Below are positions 1 to 7,143 of a DNA stretch of 14,137 bases, one piece after another. The translations under genes and the position numbers were made by a program. Origin of the DNA: Phycisphaerae bacterium (GTDB lineage: Bacteria; Planctomycetota; Phycisphaerae; UBA1845; Fen-1342); the NCBI GenBank assembly GCA_022842805.1, contig JALHOX010000064.1:1-14137 (forward strand). Reading direction: 5' to 3'. The notes beneath the pieces were generated by a model. The model ran no database searches. It was not told the origin of the DNA and was given only the letters and a program-made list of their open reading frames with translations. Position 1 is the first letter of the stretch. The number at the start of each line of letters is the position of its first letter.

Positions 1-2067
1 CTGATGTTCAACATCCTGCTGACGCTCGCCGCCACCGCGCTGCTGCAAGCCCGGCTGACGCTGCCCGGTATCGCGGGCGTCATTCTGTCGATCGGTATGG
101 CGGTCGACGCCAACGTGCTGATCTTTGAGCGCATGCGTGAGGAAAAGGAGCGCGGCGCGTCGCTGCGGATGATCATCAAGAACGGCTACGACAAAGCCCT
201 CTCGACGATCATCGACTCGAACCTGACCACGTTGCTCACCTGCTTGATTCTCTACTACATCGGCAGCGAGGAAGTGAAGGGCTTCGGCCTGACGCTCGGC
301 GCCGGCGTCGTGCTGGGCGTCTTCACCAGCGTCTGGGTGACGCGCGTCATCTTCGGCCTGCTGCTCAAGTACAAGCTGATCAAAGACATTCAGATGTTGA
401 AGCTGATCGGCACGCCGAATGTCGACTGGTACAGCCTGCGAAAGGTGTTCATTCCGGCCTCGGTGGCGATCATCGCGATCGGCATGTGGGCGCTCTTCAG
501 CCGTCCGAAGGATGAGCTGTTCGACGTCGAGTTCAACGGCGGCGTCTCGGCCGAGGTGGAACTGAAGACGAAGGTGGAGGATGAGCGGCAACTCAGCAAG
601 CTGCTGGCCGACGCCGCCAACGAGCTAAACGCCAAGGCCGCCGAATTGCCCAAGGCCACCGTCGCCACTTCGACGCCGGGGGTGTTTGAGCTGACTGTTC
701 CGGGCATGCCGACGCGCTTGATTGAGGCCATCGTGACCGAGCCGCTGGAGGAAAAGGGCTGGCTGGCGCGCGGCGGCGTGGAGACGCTGGATGCGAACGA
801 CCGCGTCTCGCTTCGCACCAACGGCGAGCGCACTGCGGAGGAAATGCAGACGTTCATCCGCGGCCTTGAGCCCGCCGTCGAGACCGCGGCCAAGACGCTG
901 CAGAAATCGCGCATCGGTACGGTGATCGAGGCCGACCCCTCTTACAAGGGTCGCCTTTGGAACTTCGTGACCACCGAAAAGAACCGGCGTCTGGTTCAGT
1001 ACACGCTGGAGCGGGCCATCGGCGACGAGCTTGTCCGCCAGCCGCGCATCAGCTATCAGGTTCGCGGCGGGAAAGAGGGCGAGCCGGTATTGATCGACGA
1101 CAACCGCATCGAGAGCGTGCTGAAGGGGCTGCCGCTCGGCATCGGCGCCGACGTGACCGATTATCGCGGCGGCGCGGCGATCTGGCTCGAAGATCTCGAT
1201 CCGCCGCAGCCGGTCGAAGTGATCAAGACCCGGTTGCAGAGCATGCGCTTGCAGCCCGGCTATCACGATTTCCCCTATCGCAAGTTCGATGTGCTGGGCG
1301 TGAATCCGTTGGCGGATCAGAAGGACGAAGCCGGACGCCAGTTGCACCGCGGCGTGGTGATTACGGTCGTCGACCCGGCGGTTCGCTACAGCGAGGATCC
1401 GCGGCTGTGGGCCGAAAGCTTTGCGAAGAAGGAGCTGCAACTGGCCCGCGCCGCGCTCGATACCGAGCAGTCGTTGCGGCGCGTGTCGCAGTTTAAGCCG
1501 CAGGTCGCCGAGCAGGCCGCTCGCCGCGCCGTGCTGGCGCTGCTGCTTTCGTGGCTGATGATCATCGCCTATGTCTGGGTGCGGTTCGGCAAGATTTCGT
1601 ACGGTCTGGGCGGCGTCATCGCCCTGGTGCACGACGTGCTCATCGCCTTGGCGGCCGTTGGCATCAGCGGCCTGATCGGCGGCGGCGGCACGTTCTTCGG
1701 GCAGGTGCTGCTGATCGACGATTTCCGCATCGACATGACGATTGTCGCGGCGCTGCTGACGATCATCGGCTTCTCGATCAACGACACGATCGTCATCTTC
1801 GACCGCATCCGCGAGCTGCGCGGGCGCATGATCGACGTCACGCCGCAGATCATCAATGACGCCATCAATCAGTGCATGTCGCGAACGATCATTACGTCGT
1901 TGACGGCGCTGTTTACGGTGCTCGTGATGTACATCTTCGGCGGTGCGACGATTCGGCCGTTCAACTTCTGCATGCTCGTGGGTCTGATCACGGGCGTGTA
2001 CTCGTCGGTGGCGATCGCGGCGCCGATTCTGCTGATGGGTCGCGAGGTGAAGCCGGCCCGCGGCTGA
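1..2067 (+). CDS. secDF: Protein translocase subunits SecD/SecF fusion (C-terminal part, 5' truncated)
   Basis: SecD and SecF form an inner-membrane complex that helps SecYEG/SecA export proteins using the proton or sodium motive force. The reading frame is open from base 1, so the N-terminal part of SecD lies upstream. Numbering from the ATG at position 4, residues 18-45 carry the SecD membrane motif (LPGIAG, then GMAVDANVLIFERMREE), followed by SDSNLTT-like DSNLTTLLT near 71-79. The SecF half starts near residue 136 with its first membrane span at about 149-165, then DVEFNGG (174-180). Its later spans hold VHDV (542-545) and GFSINDTIVIFDRIRE (589-604), the SecF signature. A single chain carrying both subunits is known in several phyla, including Planctomycetota. 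The SecF extracytoplasmic loop runs from about 166 to 507, roughly 340 residues, far longer than the ~100 residues of E. coli SecF. The gene ends in TGA and is convergent with the next gene. Confidence 0.95.
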   Translation: MMFNILLTLAATALLQARLTLPGIAGVILSIGMAVDANVLIFERMREEKERGASLRMIIKNGYDKALSTIIDSNLTTLLTCLILYYIGSEEVKGFGLTLGAGVVLGVFTSVWVTRVIFGLLLKYKLIKDIQMLKLIGTPNVDWYSLRKVFIPASVAIIAIGMWALFSRPKDELFDVEFNGGVSAEVELKTKVEDERQLSKLLADAANELNAKAAELPKATVATSTPGVFELTVPGMPTRLIEAIVTEPLEEKGWLARGGVETLDANDRVSLRTNGERTAEEMQTFIRGLEPAVETAAKTLQKSRIGTVIEADPSYKGRLWNFVTTEKNRRLVQYTLERAIGDELVRQPRISYQVRGGKEGEPVLIDDNRIESVLKGLPLGIGADVTDYRGGAAIWLEDLDPPQPVEVIKTRLQSMRLQPGYHDFPYRKFDVLGVNPLADQKDEAGRQLHRGVVITVVDPAVRYSEDPRLWAESFAKKELQLARAALDTEQSLRRVSQFKPQVAEQAARRAVLALLLSWLMIIAYVWVRFGKISYGLGGVIALVHDVLIALAAVGISGLIGGGGTFFGQVLLIDDFRIDMTIVAALLTIIGFSINDTIVIFDRIRELRGRMIDVTPQIINDAINQCMSRTIITSLTALFTVLVMYIFGGATIRPFNFCMLVGLITGVYSSVAIAAPILLMGREVKPARG

Positions 2068-2090
2068 TCCCCCACACGCGATCTGCAAAG

Positions 2091-2110
2091 CGGCCTGCGG
2101 CTCGCAGGTC
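2091..2110. repeat. Single copy of dispersed palindromic repeat
   Basis: CGGCCTGCGGCTCGCAGG at 2091-2108 is identical over 18 bases to 10985-11002, the central unit of the tandem repeat between the heparinase and phosphoesterase genes. It can fold as a hairpin: GGCCTGCG, loop GCT, CGCAGGTC (one G·U pair). It lies 23 bases after the secDF stop and may contribute to 3'-end formation, but its recurrence elsewhere points to a genome-wide repeat family. Confidence 0.55.
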
Positions 2111-2137
2111 GCTGAGCGGACAGAGGTGACATTAATG

Positions 2138-2193
2138 GGCGGCGTGCTTTCGCGGTGAAACGCGAGCGCACGCCGCCCTCGCGTTTCACCGCG
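2138..2193. terminator. Interleaved inverted repeats between convergent genes, probable bidirectional terminator
   Basis: Two perfect inverted repeats are nested in the order A-B-A'-B'. Arm A is GGCGGCGTGC (2138-2147) with A' at 2168-2177. Arm B is CGCGGTGAAACGCGAG (2151-2166) with B' at 2178-2193, a 16-bp stem with an 11-base loop. The element sits between the converging stops of secDF (2067) and the NhaC gene (2220), where a terminator for both directions is expected. There is no clear T-tract on either strand, so an intrinsic terminator is inferred from stem strength and location only. Because no bases separate A' from B', the two stems cannot both form fully in one RNA and should be alternatives. 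Confidence 0.6.
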
Positions 2194-2217
2194 TGATTGC
2201 CCCTCTGCGAGGCCGCT

Positions 2218-4260
2218 TTAGCGAGCCGGTTCGGCTCGCACCGCGTCCGCCCGTCTTCCGAAGAGCAGAAGCACGAACAGCAGCACGACCGTCCCGGCCA
2301 GCAGCCCCACCCACCACGGCTGCTCATACTGTCGCAGCAGGATGTCGCCGATGAAGACGGTCGTCGCCATCGTGACCAGGGCGTAGGGCAATTGCGTCCA
2401 GACGTGGCTTTCGAGCGAGCATTCGCTGACCAGCGCCGCCATCACGGTCGAGTCATTCAGCGGCGAACAATGATCGCCGAAGCAGGCGCCGGCGAGCACC
2501 GCGCCGACCGTCGCGAGGAAGATCTCCTGGGCCTGGCCCGGCGCGGTCGGCTCCAGCGTCGCGGCCACCGCCGCTCCGACCGTCGTTGCGACCGGGCAGA
2601 GAATGTTGATCGTGCCCCAGCTGGTGCCCGTGGCGAAGGCGACCAGGGCCGACGCCAGGAAGGTGGCCAACGGCAGCCAGCGCGCCTCGAGCTGTGCGTT
2701 GACGTATTTCACCGCCACCGCGCTGAGCTGCAATCCATCCTTGCCCGTCGCCGCGGAGAGGGCCCACGCCAGCGAGAGCACGCAGAGCGCGGGGAAGACG
2801 TGGGTCATGCCCGACATCATGCCGTTGAAGGTCCGCGTGACGTTGGCCGCGCCGGTGCCGAGGTTGATCAGGATCGCGATGGTTAGCGCGGCGAGGCCGG
2901 CGTAGAGGATCGACGTATAGGTGTCGCCTTTGCCCAGGATCTCGATCATCCATCGCGTGCCGCCGGCCAGCGCGCTGGCGGGTTTGTAGAGCCCGTCCGC
3001 GACCATCTTCTGATAGGACTCGCTGCCCGCACCCCAGCCGGTGGCCAAGAGCAGCCCCATCATGCCCGCCACGATGACGAGAATCGGCACGACCGCGTGC
3101 CAGGCCTTGCCGCGTCGCGCGCCCGCCCCGGCGCTCGCCAGGCCGCCGGCGCCGGCGTCGTGGCCCGACGGCTCCGAAAGATGCTCGGTGCCATACGGGT
3201 CGGCGTCGCGCTCGGGCGGCGGATTGAGATAGGCCTCGCGCTCGGCCTTGAGCATGGGCCCGAAATCGCGCCGCGTGACCGCGACCAGAAAGACCATGAT
3301 CAACGCCAGAAGCACATAGTGGCGATAGGGGATGCTGGCCCAGAAGATCGAAAAGCCCGTCGCGCCCTGCAAAAACGTCGGCAGCGCCCCATTCACGGTC
3401 GCCTCGTGCAGCCCCTTGTCGATCATGCTGATTTCGGTCGCCAGCCAGGTGCTGATCATCACCGAAGCCACGCAAGACGCGGTCGCGTCGATGATGTAGG
3501 CCAGCTTTTGGCGGCTGATGCGCAGGCGATCGAACACCGGGCGCATGGTCGGGCCGATGATGAGGCAGTTGGCGTAGTCATCGAAGAAGACCAGCAGCCC
3601 CGCGAACCATGCCGAAAGCTGTCCGCCGCGCCGGTTGCTGGCGAAGCGCGCGATGTGATTAACGATCGCCCGCGTTCCGCCGCCCGCTTCCATCACGCCG
3701 ATCATGCCGCCGATGGCGAGGGTGAAGAGCACGACCCGCAGATGGTCCGACCCGCTGGGGCCGGAATAGGCGCCGAGGATGTAATGCTCAAAGCACAGCC
3801 GCACCGACCCGATGACGTACCACATCAGCCCCATCGCCCCGCCCGACAGCGGCCCCTCGCCGCTGATGAGCGGCTGCATCATGAACGACGCCAGCAGGAT
3901 GCCCAGCACCATCGCAGGAATGACCTGCCGCAGCGTGACGGCGAGAAAGATCGCGAGGACCGCCGGCGCGAGGGTCCAGAGGTCGTAGTACTTCGCGGGC
4001 GAGATCGCACCCGCGGCGTTGTTCGAAGCCGCCGGGTTGCTCGCCGCGGTCGCGCCGGCGTCGACCAGTGCGGATTGCGACGCCGCCACGCCTTCCGCGG
4101 GGTCCTGCAGAAACGCGCCGGCGCACAGCACGAGCAAGCCGCCCCAGATCACCGGCAGGGCGATCGTTCGCCCGATGCCGAGGCCTCTTCGCGATTCGCC
4201 GGCGACGGCGACGGGGGCGGATCGACCACGAAAAAACAGCGGAAATGCTGACGATTTCAT
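2218..4260 (-). CDS. NhaC family Na+/H+ antiporter
   Basis: A polytopic inner-membrane protein of 680 residues, predicted to exchange Na+ for H+ and so control cytoplasmic pH and sodium. Family motifs are clear: FFDDYANCLIIGPTMRPV (225-242) followed by YIIDATASCVAS (255-266), ATGTSWGT (543-550) and CFGDHCSPLNDSTVMA (593-608), the last being the hallmark of NhaC transporters. Many hydrophobic segments run from residue 95 to the C-terminus. The protein is longer than usual for the family (often 450-550 residues). The extra length is an N-terminal part with one early hydrophobic segment (31-50) and an Ala-rich linker to about 88, plus a hydrophilic Gly/Pro/Ala-rich loop at about 335-387. The ATG has no recognisable Shine-Dalgarno sequence, so the start is the least certain part. 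The gene is 131 bases downstream of arsS on the same strand; co-transcription is possible but not shown. The transported ion and any substrate other than Na+ cannot be told from sequence. Confidence 0.9.
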   Translation of the reverse strand: MKSSAFPLFFRGRSAPVAVAGESRRGLGIGRTIALPVIWGGLLVLCAGAFLQDPAEGVAASQSALVDAGATAASNPAASNNAAGAISPAKYYDLWTLAPAVLAIFLAVTLRQVIPAMVLGILLASFMMQPLISGEGPLSGGAMGLMWYVIGSVRLCFEHYILGAYSGPSGSDHLRVVLFTLAIGGMIGVMEAGGGTRAIVNHIARFASNRRGGQLSAWFAGLLVFFDDYANCLIIGPTMRPVFDRLRISRQKLAYIIDATASCVASVMISTWLATEISMIDKGLHEATVNGALPTFLQGATGFSIFWASIPYRHYVLLALIMVFLVAVTRRDFGPMLKAEREAYLNPPPERDADPYGTEHLSEPSGHDAGAGGLASAGAGARRGKAWHAVVPILVIVAGMMGLLLATGWGAGSESYQKMVADGLYKPASALAGGTRWMIEILGKGDTYTSILYAGLAALTIAILINLGTGAANVTRTFNGMMSGMTHVFPALCVLSLAWALSAATGKDGLQLSAVAVKYVNAQLEARWLPLATFLASALVAFATGTSWGTINILCPVATTVGAAVAATLEPTAPGQAQEIFLATVGAVLAGACFGDHCSPLNDSTVMAALVSECSLESHVWTQLPYALVTMATTVFIGDILLRQYEQPWWVGLLAGTVVLLFVLLLFGRRADAVRAEPAR

Positions 4261-4391
4261 GGGGCGGGACGGTATCGATCGCGCGTTGCGCCGTCAAACC
4301 AAGCGCGGCGGCGGCGTAATGGCGAATTTTGGGCGACGAAACGCGGATGGGGCGGCGGGAGCGACCCGGCGCTTTGCCGATCGCGAACGCG

Positions 4392-5459
4392 CTACAGCAG
4401 CGCCCCGCCGCAACTGCTCCCCGACCCCGCCGTGCAGCCGTAGCAGTGCTGCCCGGTGGCGATGGCAGCATCGGCGAACGCCCCATCGGCAAAGTCGTTG
4501 ATGTGGCGCGGCAGCGGACCCTCGACGGCCAGCTCCAGCATCTGATTGAAATCACAGTCAAACAGCCGCCCGTCCCATCCCACGGAGAGAGTCTCGCGAC
4601 ACATCAGACCGTCGAGCGTCGCCGGGTTGAAGGCCGCATGAAGCTGCCGCATGTACTCCGCGAGATTCCCCGACCGCTCCAGATACTCCAGAAATCGGCT
4701 GATCGGCAGATTCGTGATTGTGTAGAGTCGATCAAACTCCACGCCATGCCGCTCGCGCAGCGTCCGGCGATAGTCCGCTTCCAGCGAAGCCTGATTCCCC
4801 GGCAAAAACGCGCCGGTCGGGTTGTAGACCAGATTCAACCTCAAGTCGCCCGTCTCTCCGCCGGAGCTGCGTCCGTATCCGCGCTCGTTGAGAAGTCGCA
4901 TGGCGGCGATCGACTTCTCAAAGACCCCGTCGCCGCGCTGGGCATCGGTGCGATCGGCCAAAACCGACGGCAAAGACGCGACAATCTCAACTCGCTGCTC
5001 GGCGAAGAAATCGGCCAGCCCGGCATAGCCCGGCGCGGCGAGAATCGTGAGGTTGCAGCGGTCGATGACATGCTTGCCGCGCGCTCGTGCCGCACGCACC
5101 AAAGCCTGAAAGTGCGGATTCATCTCCGGCGCGCCGCCCGTGATGTCCAGCGTCGTGATGGTCGGGCAGGCATCGAGCGCCCGCAGACAGGCCTCCATCG
5201 TCGCCCAGCTCATGACCTCGCGCCGATCCGGCCCCGCGTCGACGTGACAGTGTTTGCATGTCTGGTTGCACAGCTTGCCGACGTTGATCTGCATCACGCG
5301 CAGCGCGCCGCGCCGCAACGCGCCGCGCCCGGTCGCCTCCACCCGCGCCGCAAACGGCGTCACGCCCGGCACGCCATCGATCGTCGCGCGTTGCGTGTCG
5401 GCGCGGGCCAGCGGGTGGCGCTCTCGAACCAACGTGCGCAAGGCGAGCGGCTTGCTCAC
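4392..5459 (-). CDS. arsS: Arsenosugar biosynthesis radical SAM protein ArsS
   Basis: A 355-residue cytoplasmic radical SAM enzyme. Family knowledge: ArsS joins a 5'-deoxyadenosyl group to dimethylated arsenic on the way to arsenosugars, after the methyltransferase ArsM. The [4Fe-4S] cluster motif CxxxCxxC is at C64, C68 and C71 within GKLCNQTCKHCHVDAGP (61-77), and the SAM-binding GGAPE is at 108-112. The C-terminal DUF3641-type region has further cysteines at 287, 302, 339, 342 and 350, with the family-typical ending HCYGCTAGSGSSCGG. The length fits the family. The start is GTG, and its first four bases (GTGA) contain the TGA stop of the preceding peroxidase-like gene, which implies translational coupling. 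Some family members are selenoproteins; here every residue of the C-terminal motif is encoded by an ordinary codon. No arsM, arsR or arsenic transporter gene is in the window. Confidence 0.93.
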   Translation of the reverse strand: MSKPLALRTLVRERHPLARADTQRATIDGVPGVTPFAARVEATGRGALRRGALRVMQINVGKLCNQTCKHCHVDAGPDRREVMSWATMEACLRALDACPTITTLDITGGAPEMNPHFQALVRAARARGKHVIDRCNLTILAAPGYAGLADFFAEQRVEIVASLPSVLADRTDAQRGDGVFEKSIAAMRLLNERGYGRSSGGETGDLRLNLVYNPTGAFLPGNQASLEADYRRTLRERHGVEFDRLYTITNLPISRFLEYLERSGNLAEYMRQLHAAFNPATLDGLMCRETLSVGWDGRLFDCDFNQMLELAVEGPLPRHINDFADGAFADAAIATGQHCYGCTAGSGSSCGGALL

Positions 5460-5788
5460 ATCGAGATCTTTTCAGCCAGAGTCCGCATCTGCACCCCATG
5501 CACCAGCGCCGCCCCGCCGCGGATCGCCGCCGACACGTGCACCGCCTCGGTCATCTGCTCCAGATTCGAGCCTTTCTCCAGGCTCGCCCTTGTGTAGGCG
5601 TCGATGCAGTAGGGGCACTGCACGGCGTGCGCCACCGCCAGCGCGATGAGCGCTTTCTCGCGCTCGCTCAGCGCGCCCTCGGCGAAGACGGCGTTGTAAT
5701 ACTCAAAAAACTTCCGCCCCAGCTCCGGCGCGGCTTTGCCGATTTCGCCGAACTTGGCGAGATCGCTCGACTCGTAATAGTTGCTCAT
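5456..5788 (-). CDS. Arsenosugar biosynthesis-associated peroxidase-like protein (CMD/AhpD family)
   Basis: A 110-residue protein of the carboxymuconolactone decarboxylase/AhpD fold, in the subfamily that travels with ArsS. The opening SNYYESSDLAKFGEIGKAAPEL followed by KFFEYYNAVFAEGALSEREK is characteristic of this subfamily. The AhpD-like redox centre is visible as QCPYC (C58 and C61), with the downstream EAVHVSAAIRGG (81-92) supplying the conserved histidine H84. The exact reaction is unknown; a thiol-peroxidase or reductant role next to ArsS is inference from context. It is the first gene of the pair and its TGA overlaps the arsS GTG. No Shine-Dalgarno sequence precedes the ATG. A TACAAT hexamer ends nine bases upstream (5798-5803 on the minus strand); if it is a -10 box the message would be nearly leaderless, but I see no matching -35. 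Confidence 0.92.
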   Translation of the reverse strand: MSNYYESSDLAKFGEIGKAAPELGRKFFEYYNAVFAEGALSEREKALIALAVAHAVQCPYCIDAYTRASLEKGSNLEQMTEAVHVSAAIRGGAALVHGVQMRTLAEKISM

Positions 5789-5856
5789 CGTGGGGCGATT
5801 GTAGGGCGACTCCTCCGCCCCCGGTCGGCTTCAGCCGGGCTTGCTCGCGCTTGAGC

Positions 5857-5884
5857 GGCAGGGCGCGGGATACCGCGGCCTGCC
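5857..5884 (-). terminator. GC-rich hairpin downstream of the glycan operon
   Basis: GGCAGGGCGCGG (5857-5868) and CCGCGGCCTGCC (5873-5884) form a 12-bp stem with one mismatch and a GATA loop. It lies 29 bases past the TAA of the aminotransferase gene and upstream of the arsenosugar pair, so it is well placed to end the glycan operon transcript. No U-tract follows. A second, weaker palindrome, CGGCTTCAGCCG (5826-5837), is close by. The rest of the 125-base gap shows nothing else that I can support. Confidence 0.45.
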
Positions 5885-5913
5885 CGACCTAAGCCACCGA
5901 CCGATGTCGCGCC

Positions 5914-7065
5914 TTAGCGCCGATAGAACCCCGCGATCGCCTCCACGACCGCATCCTGCTGCGCGTCGCTCAGCTCCGGATAGATCGGCAATCCCAGCAC
6001 CTCGCGCGAGGCCCGTTCGCTCTCGGGCAATTGCCCCTCGCGGCCGCCCAGATACGCAAAGCACTTCTGCAGATGCAGCGGCACCGGGTAGTAGACGCCG
6101 CAGCCGATCTGCCGCTCTTTCAGATGCGCCGCGAGCTCGTCGCGCCGTTTGGCCCGCAGGATGTACTGGTGATAGACGTGCCGCCCGAAGACCTCGCGCG
6201 GCGTCTGCACAAACTCGCCCTCCAGCCCGGCCGCTGCGAATCGCCGCGTGTAGCCCTGGGCCTTCTCGCGCCGTCGCAGGGTCACCTCTTCCAGCCGTCG
6301 CAGCTTGATGTGCAGCAGCGCCGCCTGGATCGCGTCGATGCGGAAGTTTCCACCGACCATTTCGTGGTGATAGGTGTGTCCGCTGCCGTGAATGCGAACC
6401 TTGGTGCAGAGCTGCATGAAGGCGTCATCGTTGGTGAGCAGCGCGCCCGCGTCGCCCATCGCGCCCAGGTTTTTCGTCGGATAAAAGCTCAGCCAGCCGA
6501 AGTGGCCGATCGCGCCGGCCCAGCCGACGCCGTCCTGATGCGCCCCGATCGCCTGCGCCGCATCTTCGATGACCGGCAGCTTTCGCCGCGCGCCCAACGC
6601 CATCAGGGCTTTCATATCCGCCAGCTGCCCATACAGATGCACCGGCGAAATCGCCTTTGTCCGCGGGGTAATCAGCGACTCGGCGTGCTTGGGGCACATG
6701 TTGTAGGTGACCGGGTCGATGTCGCAGAACACCGGCTTCGCCCCGACCCGCGCCACGCAGCCCGCCGTCGCGAAGAAGGTGAAGGCGGGCACGATCACCT
6801 CGTCGCCCGGCCCGATTCCCATCGCCATCAATCCCGCCAGGTGTGCGTCGGTGCCCGACGACATGCCCAGCGCGTGCTTCGCGTGGCAGTATTGCGCCAG
6901 CGCCTGCTCAAACGCCGCCGTCTTGGGCCCCAGGATGTACTGCCCCGATTTTGCGATGGCGGTCAGCTCCGCGATCAGCTCCTGCTCCTGAGCGGCGAAA
7001 CCGGCGGCGAGATTCAGCGGCGGAACTGCGATCGCGCCCTGCGGCGCGGCGACGGACGTACTCAT
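5914..7065 (-). CDS. DegT/DnrJ/EryC1/StrS family sugar aminotransferase
   Basis: A 383-residue PLP-dependent aminotransferase of the family that transfers an amino group, usually from glutamate, to keto-sugar nucleotides for surface glycans or glycosylated metabolites. Visible motifs: LGMSSGTDAHLAGL (66-79) and PGDEVIVPAFTFFAT (86-100) typical of the fold, PVFCDIDP (111-118), the cofactor-contacting aspartate in VIEDAAQ (D168), and the Schiff-base lysine K198 in SFYPTKNLGAMGDAG. Length is typical and the gene is intact. The ATG is preceded by AGGAGG (7070-7075) four bases away. It is the last gene of a minus-strand run, 78 bases after the stop of the membrane glycosyltransferase gene. The sugar product cannot be read from the sequence: many family members make 3- or 4-amino-dideoxy sugars, and no partner dehydrogenase, dehydratase or N-acyltransferase is in the window. 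Confidence 0.93.
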   Translation of the reverse strand: MSTSVAAPQGAIAVPPLNLAAGFAAQEQELIAELTAIAKSGQYILGPKTAAFEQALAQYCHAKHALGMSSGTDAHLAGLMAMGIGPGDEVIVPAFTFFATAGCVARVGAKPVFCDIDPVTYNMCPKHAESLITPRTKAISPVHLYGQLADMKALMALGARRKLPVIEDAAQAIGAHQDGVGWAGAIGHFGWLSFYPTKNLGAMGDAGALLTNDDAFMQLCTKVRIHGSGHTYHHEMVGGNFRIDAIQAALLHIKLRRLEEVTLRRREKAQGYTRRFAAAGLEGEFVQTPREVFGRHVYHQYILRAKRRDELAAHLKERQIGCGVYYPVPLHLQKCFAYLGGREGQLPESERASREVLGLPIYPELSDAQQDAVVEAIAGFYRR

Positions 7066-7069
7066 GCGG

Positions 7070-7075
7070 CCTCCT
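7070..7075 (-). promoter_or_regulatory. Shine-Dalgarno for the aminotransferase gene
   Basis: AGGAGG on the minus strand ends four bases before the ATG at 7065. This full-consensus site confirms that start and shows that this genome uses Shine-Dalgarno initiation for at least some genes. Confidence 0.75.
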
Positions 7076-7143
7076 GGTTCGAAGCGGCGCGCGGCGTGTC
7101 CGCCGGCCCGTCGAATCCGCAGTTTCTAGCCGATTTGCGATGG

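Noticed and set aside
625..2088. 487-codon open frame on the minus strand opposite secDF
   Set aside because: It is an Arg/His/Asp-rich shadow of a well-supported gene, caused by high GC, with no family motif.
2154..2190. GTGAAAC and GTTTCAC half-sites in the secDF-nhaC spacer considered as a second parS
   Set aside because: The half-sites are in the reverse order and 21 bases apart, so they cannot make the parS palindrome; they are parts of the 16-bp inverted repeat.
3097..4251. 384-codon open frame opposite the NhaC gene
   Set aside because: It is rich in Arg, His and Asp with no recognisable domain, while the opposite strand encodes a full transporter.
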